A DNA stretch of 64,000 nucleotides from Tilletia caries (GCA_032718865.1 JALUTQ010000041.1:930001-994000); one strand, 5' to 3'. Positions 33,737 through 44,940 are shown, counted from the first letter of the stretch. The notes: generated from the letters alone by a model not told the origin. Program-made: numbers and translations.

Positions 33737-33989
33737 GCGCTTTCCCCTCGCCTCTTTTGTCCATCCTTATCCCCCCACGCCCACGCCCACCCACATACAC
33801 ATGTCCAATTTCACACCCGCATCTCGTTTTTTCCCAATCGCATGCACTTCTCTCTACTCTGGAAGACCTTGATTTCTCCAGTTCGAGTCGACGAGTTGGC
33901 ACTTGGCAGAGCACAAACGAGATCTCTTTGGGAGCACGGGGATCGTTGCATTTGCACTAGGTATACAGGAAGTGATGAGAAACGGACAT

Positions 33990-35498
33990 CTATTGAAAGG
34001 CCATCTTCCTCGCCAACGCCTTCCTCCGCTCGACCTCCGCAGGCGTTAACTGCCTCTTGAGCGGCGCAATCGTACCCTTCCCCTTTGAGCTTGAGCTGCT
34101 GCTTTTCATCTTCTTCTGCTGCTCAGAAGTACGAGAGGTGGTGGTGGATGATGGGCCGGCGACGCGGACTCGGTTCTTGAGCTCGCTGTTGCTGAGCAGG
34201 GCCTCGGTCGGTGGGGGCTCTTTGGCTGCGTGTCGGGGTAGTGATGCCGCTGGGGTCGGTGGTGGACTTGACTTGAAGTACGCGTGATGGAGTGCCTTAA
34301 CAATTCCCATCCCAGTGCACAGATTCGTAAGTTATGGCTTGTTTGAAAGTAGAAGGCAAAGTGACTCACATCATGCGCTGTGATGCGCTGGGTTGGGTTG
34401 AGTATGAGCAGTTTGGAGAGGAGATCGAGGGTGTCTTGGCTGGCGGCGGTGAAGGTGCCGTTGAGCGGGGGTTTGGGGCTCGGCTGGAAGGCCACAAAGT
34501 TGGGCAGGCCGGTGTGGCCCTGTCCAATCCATTCCACCCGAAGAGCGTCAGCTGAGGAAAATTGCAAATGCGCATTCAGGGGGGTCAAATCAACTCACCG
34601 GCCAGTCCTTCTCGGTCGGCGATCCCAGGGCCTTGTAGATGACGTTGATCTGGGCGGCATCGGACTCGCCCGGGAGATAGGGGGTGCGCAGCATCAACTC
34701 GGCAAAGATGCAGCCGACGGACCAGATATCGACGGCGCCGCTGTAGTGTCGTGCGCCGTAGAGAAGCTCCGGCGGGCGGTACCATCTGTTTAAAATGCTG
34801 TGTTCAGTACGAAGGGCGGAGCGTGGAGGAAGGAGGAGGAGGATAAACACGGACCTTGTGATGACTTCGCTGGTCATGCGCAGCCGTGGATCTGCGAACT
34901 CGCGGGCCAGACCGAAATCGGCAATCTTGAGCTCGCCGGTGGGGGAGACGAGCAAGTTGTTTGGCTTCAAATCCTGTTGGAAAGCATACAAGAGGGTCAG
35001 CGGCATGAGCAATGGAGGGAAGCAGGTGGAAAGAGAGAGAAGAGGAGAAGGACGAACGCGATGAAGACAGTAGGAGCGGTGGCAGTATTTGAGTCCGCGG
35101 AGGATCATGACCATCCATCCCTTGATGTCGGCAGGAGCAATGGTCAGCTTGCGATCCTGGATGAGGGCCTCCAGATTGGTATCGAGAAACTCGAGGACCA
35201 TGTTGAGCGACGGATTGAGCGCGCCCGAAGAAAAGACGTCGAGCATGCGGATCACATTCGGATGCTTGAGCTCCTTGAGAAACTTGACTTCCCGGAGCGC
35301 CGTCATGTCCATCCCGTCCGCGTTGCTGACCACCTTGATCATCTTGATGGCGACGCGCTCCTGCGAGGGCACATGCCGCGCCAGGAACACGGACGCGTAC
35401 GTGCCCTCGCCGACCTTTTCGATTTTCGCGTATGAATTCCGGATCTGCGCATTCACGGCGGCGGGCGAGAGATCCATCGTGCGCTCATCCTTCCCCAT
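33990..35498 (-). CDS. KIN28: Kin28/CDK7-type cyclin-dependent kinase
   Basis: Exons 35498-35058, 34973-34855, 34785-34599, 34519-34370 and 34295-33990 give 400 residues from MGKDERTMDL (a second Met seven codons on is possible). Kinase motifs: glycine loop EKVGEGTYASVFLARH, AIK Lys, HRDLKPNNLL, DFGLAREF, and the activation loop MTSEVITRWYRPPELLYGA with its Thr. The APE position reads PPE. FAELMLRTPYLPGESDAAQ matches the Kin28/CDK7 branch rather than CDK1 or CDK9. The 90-residue C-terminal tail is longer than in yeast Kin28 (306 residues) and ends in a basic RRKALARKMAFQ. With cyclin H it forms the TFIIH kinase that phosphorylates the RNA polymerase II tail. Confidence 0.93.
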
Positions 35499-36458
35499 TC
35501 CATCCCTCTGCTCCTGCTGCGAGCTCCGTCGGTGATGGCCATCGTGAAGGCGGCGACCTTGGACAATGACACGTGGCAGCCACGTGAGCGAGAGATGCAC
35601 GCGCCTCAAGCCACACGCGCACCGCGTCCTCTTTCCTTTCCTTCTACGACCACAATCTTCCTCTCATCCTCCTCCTTTTTCTCCCTTCAGTCTTGTGTCT
35701 GCTCTTCATCACAGCGTCCGTACCGCTCCCTGCTGTGTCCTGCTTCTCTCTCTGCTGGTTTCCCCTCGTACCGACTACTGACAACCCTTTTCTCTTCTGC
35801 TACTTACTTGCTCTTCTCGTTCATGGCGGCTCACCCTATCTTCTGTCACTCCACTGTCATCTCTAGAAAACAGAAAAACATCCATACCACTTTACTCCCG
35901 CCTTCCCGAGCTTCATGTTACTGCATTTCCAAGCCAGGCGCCAGGCTCTGAGACGTTACCACATACAAGATTGTCTTGAGGTTCGAGCAACCACAGGAAC
36001 AAGGACGGCTCGAGGACCGAGCAATTACGTAGCTTGGACCGCGTCCGCGTGTCCACACTATACTGACAAGTCGCAACTTGACGACTACTTTACTCCAGAC
36101 TTCAGAACGCGAGCTGCTGGAAGGCGGAATTGGTGTCAATAATCACGTCGCAGGGCAGTGAGTCACACCTGCCAGAATCTTCTTCAGCTTTGTATTGGAA
36201 GAGGGTGGAGGCCTCGTGTCCCATTGCTGGCGAACAGCTCCACGCTGAAGCGAGCACAAGGGCGATGAGCGACGAGTGAAGACAGACGACCGCTTCCACT
36301 TCGTTCACGATCGAAAGGTACAAAAGCTGGTGTCTGCGAGCTGATGTTGTCTGTCCGATTGCTTCACCCATTCAGACATCCTTCTTCTTCTTCTCCTTCT
36401 CTGCCAACTCATCGCTCATCTTCTTACACTCCTACAACACTCCTCCTTCTTACTCATC
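35499..36458. other. Intergenic region; left edge of segmental duplication
   Basis: 960 bp between divergent starts. 35570-35586 is a palindrome of two CACGTG boxes. From about 35940 the sequence is related to 56400-56976 (shared CAATAATCACGTCG, CTCGAGGACCGAGCAATTA, AAGCTGGTGTC). Confidence 0.55.
35570..35586. promoter_or_regulatory. Perfect CACGTG palindrome near KIN28
   Basis: CACGTGGCAGCCACGTG, a 17-bp perfect inverted repeat about 72 bp upstream of the KIN28 ATG. Near-identical cores occur at 46462-46476 and 58403-58417. A bHLH-type factor site is the likely reading. Confidence 0.5.
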
Positions 36459-37044
36459 ATGAAATTCTCCATCGCCCTCCTCGCCAGTGCCCTCATCGCC
36501 GGTGTTACTGGGAGTTTCCCTTTCACACACATATGTTCTCGTGATGTTGCTGTTCTGATGCCCTCGCTCCTCCGCAGGCCGACTATGCAACTGTCAAGAC
36601 CGACGTCTCAACATTCAGACCTCTGTCGCCAAGCTTTACCAGTCCCTAAAGTCCTACTCCGGCACCAGCTACAGCGAGGCTCTTGACATTGACTCCGCCG
36701 CCAAGGCCCTCGTCAAGGACCTCGACACTGCCAACACCGATGGTCAGGCCGTCTCCTCGGTCACTGTCACCCAGGCCAACGCCATCATCTCCATCCTGAA
36801 CAACACCTACGTCAACGTCACGGGCGCCTCCCAGCGTCTGGTCGAGCTCGAGCCCTCGTTCAAGAAGCTTGGTATTGCCGGCATCGCCAAGACCGATCTT
36901 GTTAACATTGCCAACTCGACGAAGACCTTCGGTGTTACCCTGGTTGACAAGGCACCCGCCGCTTCCAAGTCGTCCGCCTCGGCCCTTGCTGCTAAGTACA
37001 ACGACGCCCTCGCCTCTGGTCTCGCTGTCTACGCCTCCGACTGA
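36459..37044 (+). CDS. HsbA-like secreted protein, damaged or re-spliced copy
   Basis: Paralogue of 56977-57560. The signal peptide is MKFSIALLASALIAG. The donor used in the other copy (ACT then GTGAGT) reads GGGAGT here, and one base is missing at about 36612. Using a GT eight bases upstream (intron 36502-36577) restores the frame and gives 169 residues, with the HsbA-type helical repeat (SVAKLYQSLKSY, ATALVKDL-like, ITILNNTYVNV-like, NIANSTKTFGVTL, SALAAKYNDALASG). HsbA proteins are secreted and bind hydrophobic surfaces, helping recruit cutinases in Aspergillus. Whether the cryptic donor is used is unknown; otherwise this is a pseudogene. Confidence 0.55.
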
Positions 37045-37549
37045 ACCTAGTCGTTCGCGTTCCTTGATGAACCATTTCCTTTACCATTCGGGTTTCCCTT
37101 GTCACGATCATCTCCTGCAATGACAATGTCATTTTCACATTTGTACCATCATCCAACCGTCTGGATCACTTCGGATTGTGGACAGTGCATATGACCGGTC
37201 GATGCGTCTTCCCTACGAATCGACCCTCGAACCTCTCATGTCCTTCACACCATCTAGGCCCACACATTTGGACAAGTGTCTACCCGCCATGGCATCACTT
37301 TGTTGTGATCCCCAGCACGAGGTCTCCGTATCGTCAAATACATCGATCTTTTGTCCCCCTCCAGCAGGAAGTCGACCCTTACCCGCCGATATGTATGTAC
37401 AGCACCCGTATACACAATCATAGACTATTGAACTGGTTTTCCATTTTGTCTCAATCTCAGAAGCTGGAAGGATGAGAATTAAAGGAAGACTGAATTGTAT
37501 TTCAACCCTGGAGGCTTGACAAATTGCGATGCTATGCGTGTACATGCCA
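37045..37549. other. 3' flank of HsbA copy 1
   Basis: No gene seen. Part of it (about 37345-37395) recurs inverted near 57930-57985 (CCCTCCAGCAGGAAGTCGAC word), so the two duplicated segments differ by a small inversion. Confidence 0.5.
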
Positions 37550-38001
37550 TTACTGGCGCCGCTGTGGGTCGACGGATGGGCCCTTCGCTGTCGTGAAGGC
37601 CCCGTCGCGAAGATGCAGCTTGCTGAGAAGACGCCCCAATTGCGTGAGGGGGTTCCGACGGGGGCCCGGGTCGTCGAAGACGCCGTCACCATTTCCGCCG
37701 GCCCCACCTGCATGAAAGAAGGGAAGGTAGCGCCGGCGTTGCAAAAAGGAAAGGCGGAAAAATTTGGGCGGGGAGTCAGGACTTGTGAAGGAAAGTGGAG
37801 AGGGAGGAAAATGAATGAACTCAACCTGTGATATCGGCGATGATATTGCTACCGGGGTCACCTCCAACGGGCTCGGCTCGCGAAGTTATCAAGGCGGCAG
37901 GAATCTGCTCGGCCCACAGAGGGCGACGAGGTTCTCCTTGGCCACCCGTCGGATCGACGTTGGGTCGGCTGGGAGCGGGGCTGCTTGGATGGCAGTGATT
38001 G

Positions 38002-38465
38002 TGTGCTGGATGGCTCAGACTCGACTCCAGACTCGGCTCTCAATCCTCACTAGTAGACTCCAGACTTCTCAGACTCCAGACTCTCCAGACTCACTTTTCC
38101 CAGTTCGCTTTCCCGCGCTCGCGCCACGCGCTCGCCACACGTCTCCTCCTTTCTTGCTCCCAGATCACTGCGCAACGTCGTGGCACTTCTCTCTTCTGCT
38201 CTCACGCTCCAATTCCCCCGCCTATAAAACGGCTCCTCCCCATTGTATCCATAGAGAAATCCATAGCTTTCACACAGATCATTCTACTAGTATAGCCTCC
38301 GCTATCGGCTCAGGGTCCGCAATCTCCTCCGCTTCGGACGCGCTGGAATTGCTGCTCCCCGCCAAGTAGTTCTGTCGGCTAAAGTTTCACCTCATCTTAA
38401 TTACTCCGACCTTGCATACGCGCACACGCCACAGGTGAATCTCTCCTCATTAGCTATCTAGCATA
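38002..38465 (+). repeat. 5' LTR of Ty3/gypsy element
   Basis: Begins TGTGCTGG and ends TAGCATA. A TATAAAAC box (38223-38230) and a downstream pyrimidine region give a plausible promoter. It contains a CCAGACTC-type short tandem repeat near the start. Confidence 0.88.
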
Positions 38466-38483
38466 TGGTGATGAGATCGGATC

Positions 38484-40421
38484 ATGGCTGACGCACCGAA
38501 CGACGACCGTCAACCGCCCACTGCCCCCCGCTCTCCATTATACAGACACCCCCACTCTACTTCTCCCTCTTCACTCGACCATCACATCACACCAACCACA
38601 CACATACTACCTCGTCCTCAAGAGTCTTCTTCTTCTTCTCGCACCTTGTTCCCGCAGACCCCCATACTGGAGTCGCGCGCGACACGTCCTCACAATCGCC
38701 CTCGACTCGCAATTTCTGGACGACAATCGCCCTCCTTCTCGGGTACGGCGGAACCCAACTCTACTCCCTCTTCGCCCGTTCTCGCTTCGCCCAGCAACAC
38801 AGCCGCCACTCTCGACTCCATCTTGCGCGCGGTCCAACATCTCGATGGCCGCATGGACATATTGGTGGGAAGGGTTGACCGGATGGAGGCCTGGATTCCG
38901 AACCTCGGCGCGGACACCTCATCGGATCGCGATCACGACGCGGCATCCATAGCCGATACCGACCGGGACACCATCACGCACCTCCACCCGACCCGCTCAT
39001 CGGCGGCCGTCACCTCATCCATCGATCCGACTCGCGATCTACCTCCACATCTCACTGGGAACACCCCTCTCCGACCCACTGCTGCCCACCACGTTGACTC
39101 TGGTGGCCCCGAGGCTGCGCGCGCAGGAGCCGAGCGCGCTGTGTCCGAACACGCTGCGTCGCCGACTCGTCCTCATCGTCCGGACAAAGCTGCTGGTCGT
39201 TCCGGCACCCCACACGAGCTGAAGCCGCCGCAAGTCCAGGCGTTCCGCACGCTTACCTCGAAGGAGAAGGCGGCCATTCAGCGCCTTTCTGCGCTGCTCG
39301 GCCGGCCAGTCCGTGACTGCCTCGACGGGGACACATCGTTGGTCGACCTCCTGTCCGACCCGGTCCCGGGCTCGAACGAGCAGCTTCAGCCCCAGTCTCC
39401 GTCCACCCCCACCAGTCCGACTCAGCCCCTACCACCGACCACCCCTCCTGACTCACCAACCTACTCGCGCACCCTGATTTGTCGGCAGGAGTTCATCGGT
39501 ACATTCGAGGGCCAGTCCATGGAGGTGGAGAACTCCATCAGTCAGATTCGGGACGTCTGGCGCTCCAACCGACAGCCCGAGTGGGAACGCGCCGTCGTCC
39601 GCGCCCTTCCTATGGCGCTCAAGGGTGACGCCGCGGCGTGGCATCAGCGCCTCGACGACACCGAGGCCGACGCTCTCACCTCTGTCGACAAGTGGATCGT
39701 AGCCCTTCGCGAAGCCTTCCCGGTCAACGCCATGCGACTACGCGACGAGGCTCACAACCGGGCCTGGCGTCCCTATCACGAGTCGGCCAGCGCATACTTC
39801 CACCACAAACTGCGTCTTCTCCGGCAGGCTTGGGGATACGGCCAGTCCGATGAACGACTTGTGTCGGACATCCGCTCCGGCTTCCCTTCGACGTTCCGCG
39901 TCATGCTGCGCATCCCGCAACGAGATGCCACGCTGAAGGCCCTGCGTTTGCAGATCACCGAGTACGAGCCGGAGTGGGAGGAGATGTACCCCGCTCCCTC
40001 ATCCAAGAATCCGACGGCGGCTTCCACCCACTCTGCTTCAAAGACCTCGCCAGCTAAGTCGACGGCGACTTCTTCAGGGAACGCCACGGCCACGGCACGC
40101 TCCGCCTCGGCACCGGCATCGCCGGCTGCTGCCCAATCTTCTCCAACCAGCTCTTCGGGTGCTTTCGGCCTTGCAGCCACCTACGACCCCTCTCGCGTCA
40201 CCCCAGCGGCAAATGGCAAGAAGAGGATCTATCGGCGACCGGACACAAACGAGCCGATGGAGCTCAACCGGCCCTGTGGACGCTGCGGTCAAGATCATTT
40301 CAACTTCGAACACTACCATCTCAACGCTCCCCAGATCCGCATGCTGGAGGTCTGGCCCGGAGACGACGAGTACCCGGTAGTGGAGGAGGGAATGGTTCAG
40401 GTGGCGGAGGATTTCTGCTAG
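38484..40421 (+). CDS. Gag polyprotein of Ty3/gypsy element
   Basis: A 645-residue intact ORF starting 18 bases after the LTR. The N-terminal 260 residues are Ser/Pro/His-rich with a short coiled segment (LRAVQHLDGRMDILVGRVDR). A gag capsid-like domain occupies about residues 335-500 (WERAVVRALPMALKGDAAAW, YFHHKLRLLRQAWGYG). The C-terminus has CGRCGQDHFNFEH, a CX2CX3HX4H cluster in place of a classical CCHC knuckle. The protein would assemble virus-like particles and package RNA. It is followed by a stop and about 270 bp before the protease ORF, so readthrough or a frameshift would be needed to make pol. Confidence 0.8.
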   Translation: MADAPNDDRQPPTAPRSPLYRHPHSTSPSSLDHHITPTTHILPRPQESSSSSRTLFPQTPILESRATRPHNRPRLAISGRQSPSFSGTAEPNSTPSSPVLASPSNTAATLDSILRAVQHLDGRMDILVGRVDRMEAWIPNLGADTSSDRDHDAASIADTDRDTITHLHPTRSSAAVTSSIDPTRDLPPHLTGNTPLRPTAAHHVDSGGPEAARAGAERAVSEHAASPTRPHRPDKAAGRSGTPHELKPPQVQAFRTLTSKEKAAIQRLSALLGRPVRDCLDGDTSLVDLLSDPVPGSNEQLQPQSPSTPTSPTQPLPPTTPPDSPTYSRTLICRQEFIGTFEGQSMEVENSISQIRDVWRSNRQPEWERAVVRALPMALKGDAAAWHQRLDDTEADALTSVDKWIVALREAFPVNAMRLRDEAHNRAWRPYHESASAYFHHKLRLLRQAWGYGQSDERLVSDIRSGFPSTFRVMLRIPQRDATLKALRLQITEYEPEWEEMYPAPSSKNPTAASTHSASKTSPAKSTATSSGNATATARSASAPASPAAAQSSPTSSSGAFGLAATYDPSRVTPAANGKKRIYRRPDTNEPMELNRPCGRCGQDHFNFEHYHLNAPQIRMLEVWPGDDEYPVVEEGMVQVAEDFC

Positions 40422-40695
40422 TCCGCGATGACTCTAAACTAGACGAAGCACCCACGGCAATCCATGCAATGCGACCCCCTCCTCATCCTCCCGACCAGGA
40501 CGGGGGCAACGTTGCTGATCGACCCGGCTCGGGTCCGGAGAAGACAGTGTTGGAAGGGACGACCATGCCGGTTCCTGTACCCCCTTCCGTGAGTGGTTAG
40601 CTTCGGCTTTCCAGGCTTCTTTGTCACAGTTCCATTCTCATGTTCCCATTCCGCTCTGCTTGTAGATTACACATGGGTCTGGCCTTGCGACCGCC

Positions 40696-41778
40696 ATGTC
40701 CATTTCATTGCATGATGATCTTCCACCTGCAAATTCAACACCACTTCAATTCTCTGAGGATGTCGGTCTGCATTTCGTCGATCGATCCATTTTCCATGTT
40801 GAGCGCCCAATGAACGTCAACGAGAAACGACCCACGCTCGATCAGGACACCCGACGGTACGGTAACGTCGTGCCTCTACCTTCCATGACCGACACCGGGA
40901 GTGGCACCGGATACCGAAACCACGTCCCACTTACAGTCCATGTTCGAGTCAATGGTACCGACAGCCGAACTTTGTCGTCACTATTGGACACCGGCGCCTC
41001 CCTGTCCGTCATCGACGCCGGTCTTTTGTCTCGGCTCGGTGGCCGGCCGCAAGGTGCATCAATGGCGGTCCACGGCCTCGTGGACACGCGCACGCTGGGC
41101 TGGACGACGTTGACGGCGTTCATCGATGGAACGGATCTCCACGGCACCCACGTCGCCCTGGAGTTCCGTCACGACTTTCATGTTCTTCCCCGTTTCGCGC
41201 CCGGACTGTGCTTGGGCCAAGGCTTCATTGCGGGCCACGACGTGTCCATCTCTCCCGCCCGTGGTCGTGCCCGCGTGGGTCCTTTCACCTTTGCTGTTTC
41301 CGAGCGCGTGGACGGCCCACCCATCACTGATCTGCCCTTGGTTTTCGCGGAGGACATCGTGCTGGAACCTGGCTTCCAAGCGTGGGTGCCCGTCGGTGCT
41401 TCTTCGCTGGCACCAGGCGTCGATTACGCCGTTCTGCCCCGTCTGGCAGTGTCTCCTGACGAATCTGTTCGCCTTGCCGGTCCTGCCGGCGTGATGGTTC
41501 ATCAACCTCGCGCGTTCGTCCTGCTCGGGAACTACGGGTCGTCCGCTCACCTGCTCGGCAAAGGGACCGTGATTGCGGACGCGGTCGCGGCGCGCGTCGG
41601 GGATGTTGTTCGCCCGTCCGGAGAGGTGTTCCGGTTGACGGCTGTTTCGCACGTTTGCGTTCGCGGCGTCGGAATCGGAGGTTCTCGATTCCGCTCCGGG
41701 CGTTCCGTTGGACGTGTTTGCCGGCACAGAGGACGTGGACAACGCGTTGATCCAGGACGCCGCCACGTCGGTGTTTGA
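40696..41778 (+). CDS. Pol segment 1: aspartic protease
   Basis: A 360-codon ORF. LLDTGASLSVIDAGLLSRLG carries the DTG-type aspartic protease active site about 95 residues in. The ORF continues to an HVG end while the reverse-transcriptase reading frame (offset by one) opens at 41708, so a frame change lies between about 41640 and 41778. In an intact element this would process Gag-Pol. Confidence 0.7.
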   Translation: MSISLHDDLPPANSTPLQFSEDVGLHFVDRSIFHVERPMNVNEKRPTLDQDTRRYGNVVPLPSMTDTGSGTGYRNHVPLTVHVRVNGTDSRTLSSLLDTGASLSVIDAGLLSRLGGRPQGASMAVHGLVDTRTLGWTTLTAFIDGTDLHGTHVALEFRHDFHVLPRFAPGLCLGQGFIAGHDVSISPARGRARVGPFTFAVSERVDGPPITDLPLVFAEDIVLEPGFQAWVPVGASSLAPGVDYAVLPRLAVSPDESVRLAGPAGVMVHQPRAFVLLGNYGSSAHLLGKGTVIADAVAARVGDVVRPSGEVFRLTAVSHVCVRGVGIGGSRFRSGRSVGRVCRHRGRGQRVDPGRRHVGV

Positions 41779-43912
41779 CGACGCCTTCCGCATTGGCGTG
41801 GACTCGTCCGGCGCGGCGCCTCCCGAGGTTCTTGCGTTGCTCCGTCGCCACCACGCTGCTTTCGCCTTGGACGGTCGCCCGGGTCGCGTTGTCGGGTTTG
41901 ACATGGCGATTCCGCTTCGTCCTGACGCCAACCTTCGTCCCGAGGCTCCTCGTCGTGCCAGTCCCGAGAAGCGGCACGCCATGGACGCCGCCATTGATCA
42001 GCTTCTCGACTGGGACGTCATCGAGCCGTCTCATAGCTCGGTGTCTTTTCCAGTCCTCATGGTCAAGCAGCAGGCGAAATGGCGCTTCTGCGTTGACTAT
42101 CGACAGATCAACACGCACACCATCCCGGACCGGTACCCCTTGCCGACGATTGATTCCGTCTTTCAGACGCTGTCGGGCAAGAAATGGTTCAGCGCCCTCG
42201 ACGCCATCCGCGGGTATCACCAGCTGGGTGTACGTGAGGAGGATCGCTGGAAGACAGCGTTTGTTTGTCACAGAGGTCAACTTCAGTACAAAATGGTGCT
42301 TTTTGGCTTACGGAACGCCCCATCCATATTCCAGCGCCTGATGGACCACATACTCGGTCCCCTGCGATGGTAACAAGCCGTCGTCTATATCGACAATGCG
42401 GTCGTCGCCACCAACACCCTCGAGGAGCACCTGACGGCGTTGGACACCCTGCTATCGTCTGCGGAGCGCGTCGGGCTAAAATTCAGCCCGACAAAATGCA
42501 CTTTCGCCGTGGCGTCGTTGGTGTTGCTGGGTCGGAAGGTTTCCGGGGCTGGTGTTGCTGTTTGGAAGGACCGGGCTTCCGCGGTGGCGGATCTGGCTCG
42601 CCCGTCCACTCTGCAGGACTTGTATCATGTGCTCGGCTTCTTCGGCTACTACCGCGCCTTCGTTCATCGGTTTGCCGAGGTGGCCGCGCCCCTGACGCGC
42701 CTGCTGCGGGGGTGGCGGTACGAGACATCGGATGGCCAGTCGCGGCTTGTCAGCGTGGATGGCAAGACCGCCGTGGCGTCACGCGTGGCTATCCCGTGGG
42801 CCGAAGAGCAGCAGCGAAGTTTTGATGCTCTCAAGGCCGCCATCAGTCAGCCGTCAGTCCTCGCCCATCCAAATCCGGCCCACCCGTACATTCTGTACGT
42901 GGATGCCAGCAAGGATGCTTTTGCTGCGATCCTTCACCAAGTCTGTATCGAGGACGATACGTACGAGCCCCTTTCCGTGTCCTCGTCCGCCGCCACCCTC
43001 GCGCACTTCGCGGTCCCTCTCCTTCCTCCATCTGTGGCCCGCGCCCGGTGGACACAGTGGCTACGTGATGACCGTGTGTTCGGACCGATGCTGCGGGACC
43101 TGGAGACGTCCCCGGACTCCCGTCCGGGTTGGGTGCTTCGCGACGGTGTCCTCGTCCGATGCGCGGACGACAAGTTGGCTTTGCCGGAGGCGGGCTTACC
43201 CTCCATCCTTCGGGCGGCGCACGATGGGACGGGCCACTTTGGCTTCGTCAAGACGTTCCTGGCCATCAGTCGCCGGTTCTGGCGCCCGTCGCTATCCACG
43301 GCGGTTCGTGCCTGGGTTAAGCACTGTGGGGTCTGCCAACGGACCAAGTCGGTTCCGAAGACGGGCAGTCTCGACATCGACAACGACGCGTCGGGTCCTT
43401 TCGAGCGCATCTCCATTGATCTGGTCCTGGGCTTGCCGTTGTCGCGGTCCGGAAACGATGCTGCTCTTGCCATCCTCGACACCTTCTCACGCATGGTCCT
43501 GCTGACGCCCTGCCACCACACCGTGACGGCCGACGGGATCGCGGCTATTGTGAGCGACCGTGTCCTGCGCATGGGATGGAGACCGCGGCGTATCGTCAGC
43601 GACTCCGAAGCCCGCATGACCGGCGCCCGCATGACCGCGCTGGCTGCCTCTTTGGGCGCCACACTCACCCCGTCGATACCGTATCACCAGCAGGCCAACG
43701 CTGTTGAGCGCTCCATCCAGACGGTGCAAAAGGTCCTGCAGGCGCTCTCTGTGGACTCCGCGGCGCATTGGGACAAACGCGCCCTGCCCGCGGCCGAACT
43801 GGCGATCAATTCCTCCCCCGCGGTGTCTACAGGTGTCCGGCCTTTTGACCTTTTGTGTCACATCCGTCCATCGTGCACGCGGTGTTCGACGACGCGGAGC
43901 ATCTCGGCGTGA
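41708..43912 (+). pseudogene. Pol segment 2: reverse transcriptase, part RNase H, integrase
   Basis: One frame interrupted by TAA at 42371-42373. RT motifs: KWRFCVDYRQIN, motif A FSALDAIRGYHQL, motif B FGLRNAPSIFQ, and motif C reading VYIDNAVV where YIDD is expected, so a catalytic Asp is Asn. RNase H begins with LYVDASKDAF (first catalytic Asp, about 42902) but stops after ILHQV. A tether and integrase follow: an HH-CC zinc site (GTGHFGFV, then KHCGVCQRTK), catalytic SIDLV, VSDSE and NAVERSIQ (DDE). A frame change near 43860 ends this frame. It is dead as it stands. Confidence 0.75.
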
Positions 43913-44940
43913 CGTCGTTCCCGGAGAGGCTTGCTGCTGCCCACGAACGCCTTGAGGACGCTCGGGCGGCTATGGTGTCGGCTCGGCGGGAGCAAAAGCG
44001 CCGCTACGACGCTCGGCGGGCTCCGTTGCCGCAGATCCAAGCCGGTGACCGCGTTTTTGTGCGTCTGGCGGACCGACCGATTCCGGGCGCGGTGGGATCG
44101 AAGCTCGATGCGCGTAAGAGCGGCCCGTTCGTGGTTGACGAGGTTCTCTCGCCGCATCGCGTTCGCCTGTTGCTGCCGGACGGAGTGGCGGTCGACCCGG
44201 TCATGAGTGTCGAACAGTTGGACCTCGTGCCGCCCACTCCCGACCCCTTTGCTCTTGCCCGTGCTGGGTCTCCTTCTCCTGTCCGTGTCGTTGCGGATGC
44301 GCCGGATTCCCCTTCTGCCTGCGTCTCGCCGTCGCTCGACCCCGAGTCGCGTCGCGATGTGGTCGACGGGCTGGAGTCCGAGCAAGTGTCCTCTTCCGTC
44401 CGCGGCCGTCGTCCTCCGCCCGGTCTTCGCGACTTTGAATTGGGGACTCTCGCGGCGGCCGATTCGGAGCTGGAGGCGGCGTTGCGTGGTCCTCTCGTCC
44501 GTCCGCGGTTGATGGTCGTCGACGGCCGTCGGGTCCGCCTTGTCGAGCGTCCGGTGGCGTTTCTTTCCCGCCTAACGACGCCGGGCGAACGGAAGTTCGT
44601 GGCGAGCGAGCTGGAGCTCTCCTGTCTCGCCTGGGCGTACTCCAAGCTGGCCCACTTGCTCGAGGGGGCGTTTTGCACGGTCATTACCGATCACTCGCCC
44701 ATGGAGAAGATGCTCCAATCACAAAATGCTGTTCATTACGGCCCGACTATCTCCCGCTGCCGGGCTCTCATCCTTCCCCACCTTACAAACCTTCGGTTCG
44801 TTTACCGCCCGGGACCGCGTCATAACAACGTCGACGCGCTCTCCCGGCTGGTGCCTGACCCGGGTCGGTCAGCCTCTGGCGGTGGGGATGTGCTGGATGG
44901 CTCAGACTCGACTCCAGACTCGGCTCTCAATCCTCACTAG
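43855..44940 (+). pseudogene. Pol segment 3: integrase C-terminus and displaced RNase H half
   Basis: Starts in the third frame with SHPSIVHAVFDDAEHL and an integrase C-terminal module (GDRVFVRLADRPIP, then KSGPFVVDEVL, the GPY/F motif). After a Pro/Ser linker it runs into PVAFLSRLTTPGERKF, then VASELELSCLAW, ITDHSPMEKML, and PRHNNVDALSRLV. Those are the second, third and fourth catalytic regions of RNase H (E, D, D). They belong between ILHQV and the tether in segment 2. The frame then runs into the 3' LTR. Confidence 0.7.

Noticed and set aside
33990..35498. Kinase as CDK1 or CDK9
   Set aside because: No PSTAIRE-like helix; the activation-loop context and FAELMLRTPYLPG favour Kin28/CDK7.
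35980..36000. tRNA T-arm-like GGTTCGAGCAACC
   Set aside because: No matching anticodon, D or acceptor stems around it.
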